Positions 25,194-32,003 of a stretch of 64,000 nt of DNA are shown in pieces. Position 1 is the first letter of the stretch; every line of letters begins with the position of its first letter. The notes beneath the pieces were generated by a model that saw only the letters and a list, made by a program, of their open reading frames with translations, had not been told where the DNA came from and ran no database searches. Source of the DNA: Shinella sp. CPCC 101442 (GTDB lineage: Bacteria > Pseudomonadota > Alphaproteobacteria > Rhizobiales > Rhizobiaceae); NCBI RefSeq assembly GCF_024704725.1, contig NZ_JALIQS010000013.1, forward strand, positions 1 through 64,000, written 5' to 3'. The translations under genes were made by a program, and so were the position numbers.

Positions 25194-26462
25194 ATGGGGA
25201 TTATCGAAAAACAGCCGATCGACTACACGCAGCATCCGCGCGTCAATTCGGACGATCCGGTTCCGCCGCGCCCGCGCCCGCAGACGCCCGCCCACATCAT
25301 CAAGAGCGATGAAGAGGCGATTGCTATCGCAAAGCGGCTGGCCGCCGACTTCGCGCAGGGTGCCGCCCTTCGCGACCGGGAAGGTCTGCTGCCGCTCAAG
25401 GAGATTGATACCTATTCGCAAAGCGGTCTCTGGGGCATCAACGTCCCCAAGGCCTATGGCGGCCCGGGCGTTTCCTACAAGACGCTGGCGCGGGTGATCG
25501 CCATCCTCGCCGCGGCGGACTCCTCCATCGCCCAGATCACCCAGAACCACCTCGCCATCAACGGCCATATCGATCTCGACGGCACGGAAGAGCAGAAGAA
25601 GGAGTTCTTCGGCTGGGTTCTTTCCGGCCTGCGCTTCGGCAATGCTTTTTCCGAGCTGAACAGCAAGACCGTCGGGGCCTTCGAAACGCGCGTTGCCCAT
25701 GAGGGCGACGAAGCGGTCGTGAACGGCGAAAAATTCTACACGACCGGCGCGCTTCTCTCCCACATCATCCCGATCGTCGCCGTCGATGCCGACGAAAAGG
25801 GCTATCTGGTCTTCACCGACCGCGAGACGCCCGGCCTTACGGTCACCAACAACTGGTCGAGTTTCGGCCAGCGCACCACGGCCTCCGGCGCGGTGAAGAT
25901 CGAGAATGTGCGCGTGCCGAAAAGCCGGCTGCTGCCCGTCGCCGCCTTCGACCGGCCGACCATCGCCGGCCCCGTCTCGCAGATCATCCAGGCCGCCATC
26001 GACGCCGGCATCGCGCGCGGCGCGATCGACGACACCATCGCCTTCATCAAGACCCAGAGCCGACCGTGGATCGACAGCGGCAAGGAGACTGCGGGCGAGG
26101 ATCCCTTCACCATCGCCGCCATCGGCGACCTGAAGATCCGCCTGCATGCGGCCGAAGCCCTGCTCGACATCGCGGGCGAGGCGATCGACGTCGGCCTTAA
26201 AAATGCAACGGAGGAGACGATCAACGACGCGACCGTCAAGACCGCCGAAGCCAAGGTGCTGACGACCGAGATCGCCATCCTCGCCACGAACAAGCTGTTC
26301 GAGCTGGCCGGCACGCGCGCCACGCTCGCCAAGCACAATCTCGACCGCCACTGGCGCAATGCACGCGCGCACACGCTGCACGACCCCGTGCGCTGGAAGT
26401 TTTTCCACGTCGGCAACTTTTACCTCAACGGAATCAACGCTCCGCGCCACGCCTGGAGCTGA
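25194..26462 (+). CDS. SfnB/DszC-type acyl-CoA dehydrogenase-fold flavin monooxygenase
   Basis: This 422-residue protein has the acyl-CoA dehydrogenase fold (helical N-terminus about 40-150, beta domain with KFYTTGALLSHIIPIVA, helical C-terminus). The opening residues with HPRVNSDDPVPPRPRPQTPAHII and the final NGINAPRHAW match the SfnB family of sulfur-acquisition oxidoreductases. Relatives use reduced flavin and oxygen, as in the DszC/SfnB/MsuC group; the ETF-linked acyl-CoA dehydrogenase glutamate is not evident. No partner flavin reductase or sulfonate transporter is encoded next to it, so a role in sulfur scavenging is inferred from family only. Confidence 0.82.
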   Translation: MGIIEKQPIDYTQHPRVNSDDPVPPRPRPQTPAHIIKSDEEAIAIAKRLAADFAQGAALRDREGLLPLKEIDTYSQSGLWGINVPKAYGGPGVSYKTLARVIAILAAADSSIAQITQNHLAINGHIDLDGTEEQKKEFFGWVLSGLRFGNAFSELNSKTVGAFETRVAHEGDEAVVNGEKFYTTGALLSHIIPIVAVDADEKGYLVFTDRETPGLTVTNNWSSFGQRTTASGAVKIENVRVPKSRLLPVAAFDRPTIAGPVSQIIQAAIDAGIARGAIDDTIAFIKTQSRPWIDSGKETAGEDPFTIAAIGDLKIRLHAAEALLDIAGEAIDVGLKNATEETINDATVKTAEAKVLTTEIAILATNKLFELAGTRATLAKHNLDRHWRNARAHTLHDPVRWKFFHVGNFYLNGINAPRHAWS

Positions 26463-26472
26463 GCCTTCCATA

Positions 26473-26499
26473 CGGGTGCCGGTCCAGCCGGCACCCGTC
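26473..26499. terminator. Hairpin after the SfnB-like gene
   Basis: A perfect 11-bp stem (ACGGGTGCCGG with CCGGCACCCGT) with loop TCCAG starts 10 bases after the stop codon. No T-run follows, so it may be a weak terminator or an intercistronic element before the RidA gene. Confidence 0.5.
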
Positions 26500-26518
26500 C
26501 CTCACCGGATACCCGATC

Positions 26519-26920
26519 ATGCCGCTGCACCGCCACGTCGTCGCCAACGCCGCTCCGCCACCGGCCACCGCCCGCTACGCCCATGCCGTGGAAGCCGCAG
26601 GCCTGCTCCACGTAACCGGCCAGTTGCCGATTGATCCCGATAGCCCGGACGCGCCCCTGCCCGCATCGATCGAGGCGCAGACGGACCTTGTCTTCCTCAA
26701 TCTCCGCCACATCCTCGATGCCACCGGCTACCGGCTGGAAGACACCGTCTTCGCCCGCATCTATCTCACGCATTTTTCCCGCGACTATGCCGGTCTCAAC
26801 GCCGTCTATCACAGGCATTTCAGCGAGGATGCGCATCTGCCGGCGCGCACGACGGTGGGTGTTGCCGCACTCGGGCGCAATGCGCTGGTAGAGATCGACC
26901 TCGTCGTGGCGAAGCGCTGA
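26519..26920 (+). CDS. RidA family protein
   Basis: This 133-residue protein has the YjgF/RidA fold: LLHVTGQLPIDPDSP near residue 30, a central TDLVFLNLRHILDATGYRLEDTV helix region, and the family end motif ARTTVGVAALGRNALVEID, containing the arginine that binds the carboxylate in enamine deaminases. RidA proteins hydrolyse reactive imines made by PLP or flavin enzymes, or act in ring-cleavage pathways. Its location next to an amine-catabolic region is consistent with either use. Confidence 0.85.
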   Translation: MPLHRHVVANAAPPPATARYAHAVEAAGLLHVTGQLPIDPDSPDAPLPASIEAQTDLVFLNLRHILDATGYRLEDTVFARIYLTHFSRDYAGLNAVYHRHFSEDAHLPARTTVGVAALGRNALVEIDLVVAKR

Positions 26921-27001
26921 CAGAGGCGGAAGGGTGACAGGGCGGGGAACTTCTTCCATAAGGAACGGGATCCGAAGCACCGCAATAGCCGAAAGCCCGC
27001 C

Positions 27002-27559
27002 TTGAGCCTGGAAGACGACACGCCCGCCGATGTGCCCACGCCGCGCATGTTCTCCTGGGCGCGCAATTCGACGATCTATCGCATCGAACGGCGCATGCAC
27101 ACGGAAAAGCAGCTCTACGATGCCATCGCCCGAAAGGCGCGCGAGAAATTCGAGGAAATCAGCGACGCGCAGGTGAAGGCGCTCGCCGATGCCGCGGTGA
27201 AGTTCGCCTATGACAACAAGGCGCTCGACGATACGGCTTTCGCCGAAATGAGCAGCCGCTCCGGCATGCGCAGCGGCCGGTCGAAGCGCGCGGTCGTGCA
27301 GAGACTTTCGCAGAAGGGCATTGCCAAGGAAACGGCCGCCGCCGCGGTCGCCGAGATGGACGATCTCTACGCCGCCGTCGTGCTCGCCCGCAAACGCGCC
27401 TTCGGGCCGTTCCGCAAGGTCGAGCTTGACGACAAGCGCAAAGCCAAGGAATTTTCCGCCTTCGCCCGCGGCGGCTTCAGCTTCGAGATCGGCCGGCAGG
27501 TCTTTTCCATGACGCTGGAAGACGCCGAGGAAATCCTGGACGCCGGCCGCCATTTCTGA
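27002..27559 (+). CDS. recX: RecX family regulatory protein
   Basis: This 185-residue protein has the helical-repeat RecX pattern: EKQLYDAIARKAREKFEEIS, LADAAVKFAYDNKALDDTAFAE, and SKRAVVQRLSQKGIAKE. RecX binds RecA filaments and limits recombinase and coprotease activity. The frame opens with TTG at 27002 and has no upstream ATG before stops; GAAAG lies about 8 bases ahead, and the next ATG (MFSWARN) would remove only about 15 residues. It is not next to recA here. It converges on the DUF3237 gene with a 30-base gap or less. Confidence 0.85.
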   Translation: MSLEDDTPADVPTPRMFSWARNSTIYRIERRMHTEKQLYDAIARKAREKFEEISDAQVKALADAAVKFAYDNKALDDTAFAEMSSRSGMRSGRSKRAVVQRLSQKGIAKETAAAAVAEMDDLYAAVVLARKRAFGPFRKVELDDKRKAKEFSAFARGGFSFEIGRQVFSMTLEDAEEILDAGRHF

Positions 27560-27576
27560 CGGCCGGCCCATTGGTT

Positions 27577-28008
27577 TCAGGCCACGCGAAAGAAGGTGGC
27601 CTTGGCCAGCGTCCCCGCTCCGTCGGTCAGCAGCGTCCCGACAAAGACCGCATCGCGAAGCCAGGCGTAGGCTCCATCGGCCACCTCGAACCGCGGCACC
27701 GTCCGTCCGCGGAAGTCGCCGTTCTCGTCCGCCTGCACGGTTCCGGCATTGATCAGCGAGATCAGGACGCCGTCATGGGTGCGAAGCGTATAGCGTGCCC
27801 AGATGTCGCTGATGCCATCCGGCCGGGTCAGGCACCAGTCGGCACCGCCCGGCAGAACCTCGCCATGGATATCCGGCCCCGTGAAGCGCCCACCCGTGAT
27901 CGGGATGATTTCGCGTACGCCGCCGCCGATCTCGCCGACGACGAGAGCGGGCGCGATCTCCGCCTCGATGCGCATCACCAGTTCCAGTTTCGGCTGTTGC
28001 GTATCCAT
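27577..28008 (-). CDS. DUF3237 domain-containing protein
   Basis: This 143-residue protein matches the DUF3237 family, beta-barrel proteins of unknown function. Conserved pieces are LVVGEIGGGVREIIPITGG, a LPGGADW motif and the RFEVADGAYAWLRDAVFVG end. The ATG at 28008 has GGAGAGGATCGTG immediately upstream; a start six codons earlier is less well placed. It follows the gamma-glutamyltransferase gene with a short gap on the same strand and is probably cotranscribed. No catalytic residues are known for the family. Confidence 0.8.
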   Translation of the reverse strand: MDTQQPKLELVMRIEAEIAPALVVGEIGGGVREIIPITGGRFTGPDIHGEVLPGGADWCLTRPDGISDIWARYTLRTHDGVLISLINAGTVQADENGDFRGRTVPRFEVADGAYAWLRDAVFVGTLLTDGAGTLAKATFFRVA

Positions 28009-28022
28009 CACGATCCTCTCCC

Positions 28023-29615
28023 TCAAAGCCCGAGCGCAATGCCATCCTTGCGGGATTCAGAGCCGCCGATCAGCGTGCCGTTCTCCCAGTCGATGCGGAT
28101 CGCCTGCGCCCCGCCGATCGGCCCTTCGGCCGGAACGAGAGAGAAGCCACGGCGCGTCAGTTCGCTCGCCGTCGCCGCCGGCAATGTGTGCTCGGCCTCG
28201 ACAAGCGTGCCATCGGGCTTGGGAATGAGGCGCGGCAGGTCGATCGCCTCCTGCAGGTCCATGCCGTAGTCGAAGACCTTCGAGACGAGATGGGCATGGC
28301 CCATCGCCTGATAGTAGCCACCCATCACGCCAAACGGCATTTCCACCCGCCCGCCGCGCGTCACCATGCCCGGAATGATGGTGTGCAGCGGCCGCTTGCC
28401 CGGTGCCACGACATTGGGGTGGCCTGGCTTCAGTGAAAAACTCTGGCCGCGATTGTGCAACACCACGCCGGAACGCGGTGCGACGAGGCCGGTGCCGAAG
28501 CTGTCGAAGACCGAATTGATGAAGCTGACAGCGTTGCGGTCGCGATCGACGACGGAAATATAGACCGTATCGCGGTGCAGCGGCATGTCGAAGGCCGGCA
28601 GGTCCGTCAACGCGCGGCCGAGGTCGATCATGCCGGCCAGCCGGTCCGCAAGACCGTCCGACAACAATTCTTCGACCGGCACATGCGCCTTGTCCGGATC
28701 GGCGATCCAGGCATCGCGCGCCGCGTAGGCCAGCCGCGTCGCCTCGATCTCCAGATGCAGCCGGTCTGGCGATTGCGGATCGCCCTTGGCCTCGAAACGG
28801 CTGAGGATGTTGAGGATCAGCAACGCGATGATGCCCTGGCCGTTCGGCGGGCATTCGTGGATCGTGTGACCTCGAAAATCCGTGGTCACGGGCGTCACGT
28901 AGTCGCCGCGCGCACCGGCAAAATCCTCCAGCGTATGCAGCCCGCCGAGCGAGCGCAGATAGGAGACCATGTCTTCCGCGACCATCCCCGTATAGAACCC
29001 GTCGCGCCCCTCGGCCGCGATGCGTTTCAGCGTGGCGGCAAGCTCCGGCTGGCGATGCACCTCGCCGATTTTCGGCGCCCGGCCTTTCGGCAGGAAGATG
29101 CGCGCGGCCGTCGGGTCGGAAGCCAGAAGCTCTTCCTCCAGTTGCCAGTCGCAGTGAACGCGCGGGCTGATCGCATAGCCCTCCTCGGCAAAGCGGATGG
29201 CCGGCGCCAGAACGTCGGCAAAGGGCATGCGGCCGTGATCGGAATGCAGTCGCGTCCAGGCATCGATGGCGCCGGGAATGGTCACAGCGGACGGAGACTG
29301 GCGCGGCACTTCGGCAAGGCCACGCCCGGTGAACCAGTCGAGCGTCAGCGCGGCGGGCGTGCGGCCCGAACCGTTATAGGCGATCACCTTGTCGGAGCCG
29401 TCGGGCGCAAAAAGCACGAAGCAATCGCCGCCGATGCCCGTCGAGCCCGGCTCGACGACGCATTGCATGGCAGAAACGGCAATGGCCGCATCCATCGCAT
29501 TGCCGCCAGCCTCCATGATCTGCAGAGCGCAGAGCGTCGCGGAGGGGTGCGAGGTGGCCGCCATGGCATGGCGGGACACGGCGACGGAGCGGGTCGGCCT
29601 TTCGAAATTGCGCAT
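28023..29615 (-). CDS. Gamma-glutamyltransferase family protein
   Basis: This 530-residue N-terminal-nucleophile hydrolase cleaves gamma-glutamyl or related amide bonds after autoprocessing. The processing and catalytic threonine is Thr350 in HRDTVYISVVD, and the small-subunit motif SINSVFDSFGTGL appears here as SFINSVFDSFGTGL. The start MRNFERPTRS has GAGG about 11 bases upstream and resembles other cytoplasmic members; no signal peptide is visible. A much longer open frame upstream overlaps the LysR gene and was rejected. It could act on gamma-glutamylated amines, in line with the PuuC-like aldehyde dehydrogenase 5 kb away. Confidence 0.85.
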   Translation of the reverse strand: MRNFERPTRSVAVSRHAMAATSHPSATLCALQIMEAGGNAMDAAIAVSAMQCVVEPGSTGIGGDCFVLFAPDGSDKVIAYNGSGRTPAALTLDWFTGRGLAEVPRQSPSAVTIPGAIDAWTRLHSDHGRMPFADVLAPAIRFAEEGYAISPRVHCDWQLEEELLASDPTAARIFLPKGRAPKIGEVHRQPELAATLKRIAAEGRDGFYTGMVAEDMVSYLRSLGGLHTLEDFAGARGDYVTPVTTDFRGHTIHECPPNGQGIIALLILNILSRFEAKGDPQSPDRLHLEIEATRLAYAARDAWIADPDKAHVPVEELLSDGLADRLAGMIDLGRALTDLPAFDMPLHRDTVYISVVDRDRNAVSFINSVFDSFGTGLVAPRSGVVLHNRGQSFSLKPGHPNVVAPGKRPLHTIIPGMVTRGGRVEMPFGVMGGYYQAMGHAHLVSKVFDYGMDLQEAIDLPRLIPKPDGTLVEAEHTLPAATASELTRRGFSLVPAEGPIGGAQAIRIDWENGTLIGGSESRKDGIALGL

Positions 29616-29674
29616 TCTCTTTGTTCTCCTCGGATGTTTTTTCGCTGCCGAGCGGCAGGTTTTATGGTTTGACG

Positions 29675-30541
29675 TCAGGGGGCCGTGGTGATGGCGAAGC
29701 CCTTGCCGAAGCGCTCGCGCACCTTGCGGGAGAAAGCCGAGACGGTGGCGTGATCGGCCGAGCTCGCCGTGACGAGCACGAATTCCACATCCTCCAGCGC
29801 CGGCAGCAAGGGAGGGGCGATCTCGCGAAGGCCTGATGGCGCCAGGCTGCGCGGCTGCACCAGCACGCCCATGCCCGCCCTTGCCGCCGCCGTCAGCCCG
29901 CTGAGGCTCTGGCAGGAACAGACGATGCGCCAGGGCAAGCCGCTGCGCTCCAGCGCTTCCATCAGCAGCGCCCGCGTCAGGCTCGGCGGCGGAAACACGA
30001 TCAGCGGCAACGCGGGCTTTGCCAGCATGGCTTCCGGATCGTTCGCCAGCCACACGAGCGGCTCGCGCAGAATGGCGTCGCCGCGCTGCTCGCCGATCCG
30101 CCGTTTGGCCATGACGAGATCGAGTTCGCCACGATCCTGCATGTCGGCCAGCGTCTTGGAGAGTGCCACGGAAAGCTGGAGATCGACGGAGGGATGATCT
30201 GCGATGAAGTCTTCCAGCAGCCCCGGCAATTGCCCGCTCACGAGATCCTCGGAAATGCCGAGGCGGAAGGGGCCGCGCGGCGCCGCGGCATCGAAGCGCG
30301 CAACCGTCTGGCGCTCCAGCGCCAGAAGCTGGCGCGCATTCGGCAGCAGCGCCTCGCCGTCGCTGGTCAGCCGTACCGCATGGGTATCGCGGTCGATAAG
30401 CCGACGGCCGAGGCTGCGCTCCAGCCGCTGGAGATGCTGGCTGACCGTCGACTGGCCCAGGTTCAGCCGCTCGGCCGAAAGCGTGAAGCTTTTGGTCTGG
30501 GCCACCATGACGAAACTGCGCAGTTGGGCGAGATCGAGCAT
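29675..30541 (-). CDS. LysR family transcriptional regulator
   Basis: This 288-residue regulator has an N-terminal winged helix (LDLAQLRSFVMVAQTKSFTLSAERLNLGQSTVSQHLQRLE pattern split here only for description) and a type 2 periplasmic-binding-like effector domain (about 90-285). The ATG at 30541 gives the family N-terminus MLDLAQLR, with GAGAA 8 bases upstream; an upstream start at 30574 would place the coding region across a palindromic operator. It is divergent from the BASS transporter gene and precedes the gamma-glutamyltransferase gene on the same strand by 59 bases, so it may control both. Confidence 0.88.
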   Translation of the reverse strand: MLDLAQLRSFVMVAQTKSFTLSAERLNLGQSTVSQHLQRLERSLGRRLIDRDTHAVRLTSDGEALLPNARQLLALERQTVARFDAAAPRGPFRLGISEDLVSGQLPGLLEDFIADHPSVDLQLSVALSKTLADMQDRGELDLVMAKRRIGEQRGDAILREPLVWLANDPEAMLAKPALPLIVFPPPSLTRALLMEALERSGLPWRIVCSCQSLSGLTAAARAGMGVLVQPRSLAPSGLREIAPPLLPALEDVEFVLVTASSADHATVSAFSRKVRERFGKGFAITTAP

Positions 30542-30551
30542 ATCACGTTTC

Positions 30552-30568
30552 TCGATAAGCATTATCGA
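30552..30568. promoter_or_regulatory. 17-bp palindrome, LysR operator candidate
   Basis: TCGATAA-GCA-TTATCGA is a perfect 7-bp inverted repeat 11 bases upstream of the LysR start codon and 62 bases upstream of the divergent transporter start. It has the T-N11-A type symmetry of LysR-family sites. The position suggests autorepression of the regulator and control of the transporter. Confidence 0.65.
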
Positions 30569-30630
30569 TTGCATCGTAAAACAGGATAGCGCATTTTAGG
30601 GGCCTGTCGAGACCATCCGGACGATAACCG

Positions 30631-31620
30631 ATGAAACGCCTCCTGCCCGATACGTTCACGCTGCTGCTTGTCGGCGCCGTGCTGCTCGCCTCGCTGCTGC
30701 CGATATCGGGCGAGCCGGCGCAATGGTTCGGCATTGCCACCAATGTGGCGATCGCGCTCCTGTTCTTCCTGCACGGCGCGCGCCTTTCCACGGATGTGGT
30801 GATCGCCGGTTTCCTGCATTGGCGCCTGCAACTCTTCATCCTCGTCACGACCTTCGTGGTCTTCCCGCTGCTCGGCCTCGGGCTCGGCCTGTTCTCGCCG
30901 TGGCTGATCGACCAGCCGATCTATCTCGGCCTGCTTTTCCTCTGCGTTCTGCCCTCCACGGTACAGTCGTCGATCGCCTTCACCTCGATAGCCGGCGGCA
31001 ATGTGCCGGCCGCGATCTGCGCGGCCTCCACGTCCAACATTCTCGGGATTTTCCTGACGCCGGCGCTCGTCGCTCTGCTCTTTTCCACCGGCGGCCAGGC
31101 CGGCATATCCTTCGACATGATCTGGAAGATCATGCTGCAGCTCTTCCTGCCCTTCGTCGCCGGCCAGGTGCTGCAGCCCTTCATCGGCAACTGGATCCGC
31201 TCGAAGAAGACGCTGCTCAATCCCTTCGACCGTGGCTCCATCCTGATGGTCGTTTATCTCGCCTTCTCCGAGGCGGTGACGGAAGGCATCTGGCAGAAGC
31301 TTGCTATCGGGGACCTCGCTCTCCTCATCCTGATCGACAGCCTGCTGCTGGCCGTCGTGCTCGTCATCACCAGCGTCGGTGGCAAACTCCTCGGCTTCAA
31401 CCGCGAAGATCGCATCACCGCCGTCTTCTGCGGCTCGAAGAAGAGCCTCGCCAGTGGCGTGCCCATGGCGAGCGTGATCTTCGCCGGCCAGTCGATCGGC
31501 GCCATCGTGCTGCCGCTGATGCTCTTCCACCAGATCCAGCTGATGGTCTGCGCCTGGCTCGCCCGCGTCTATGCGGAGCGCAAGAAGGGGCTCGAGGCGA
31601 GCGCCGTGCAGGCGAGCTGA
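30631..31620 (+). CDS. Bile acid:sodium symporter (BASS) family transporter
   Basis: This 329-residue protein has about ten hydrophobic segments with the BASS core: FFLHGARLST, the crossing region SSIAFTSIAGGNVPAAICAASTSN near residue 115, and the second crossing region FCGSKKSLASGVPMA near 270. Length and the GSKKSLASG motif match the YfeH-like bacterial group, whose substrates are organic anions or are unknown. It is divergent from the LysR gene and probably carries the effector or its precursor. Confidence 0.85.
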   Translation: MKRLLPDTFTLLLVGAVLLASLLPISGEPAQWFGIATNVAIALLFFLHGARLSTDVVIAGFLHWRLQLFILVTTFVVFPLLGLGLGLFSPWLIDQPIYLGLLFLCVLPSTVQSSIAFTSIAGGNVPAAICAASTSNILGIFLTPALVALLFSTGGQAGISFDMIWKIMLQLFLPFVAGQVLQPFIGNWIRSKKTLLNPFDRGSILMVVYLAFSEAVTEGIWQKLAIGDLALLILIDSLLLAVVLVITSVGGKLLGFNREDRITAVFCGSKKSLASGVPMASVIFAGQSIGAIVLPLMLFHQIQLMVCAWLARVYAERKKGLEASAVQAS

Positions 31621-31627
31621 CGCTGTA

Positions 31628-31999
31628 TTAGCCGATACCGGGAAGCAGCGCTTCGATCTTGCCCAGCAGACGCGGCAGATCGATGGGCTTGGTGTCGAAG
31701 TCATTGCAGCCGGCATCGCGGGCGCGGGCTTCGTCGACGCTCATGGCATGGGCGGTCAGCGCAATGATCGGCAGACCCGCATTGGCGGGATTTTCGCGAA
31801 TACGGCGCGTCGCCTCGCAGCCGTCGATGCCGGGCAGGCCGATATCCATGAGGACGAGGTCGGGCGAGTCGGAGGCAGCGCGCATGACGGCCTCCTCGCC
31901 ATCTATGGCGAAGATCACTGCGTAGCCCTTTCGCTCCAGGCGGCGCGAGAGCATGTCGCGGTTCATCTCGTTGTCCTCGACCAGCAGAATTTTTGGCAT
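31628..31999 (-). CDS. Single-domain response regulator (DivK/CheY-like)
   Basis: This 123-residue protein is a stand-alone receiver domain. The acidic pocket is visible as VEDNEMNRD (residues 7-9), the phospho-acceptor is Asp53 in LVLMDIGLPG, the switch threonine lies in IIALTAHAM and the lysine in TKPID. It has no output domain and should act as a phosphate sink or by protein-protein contact, as DivK does. It lies 4 bases after the hybrid kinase gene and probably receives phosphate from it. Confidence 0.9.
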   Translation of the reverse strand: MPKILLVEDNEMNRDMLSRRLERKGYAVIFAIDGEEAVMRAASDSPDLVLMDIGLPGIDGCEATRRIRENPANAGLPIIALTAHAMSVDEARARDAGCNDFDTKPIDLPRLLGKIEALLPGIG

Positions 32000-32003
32000 G
32001 ACA

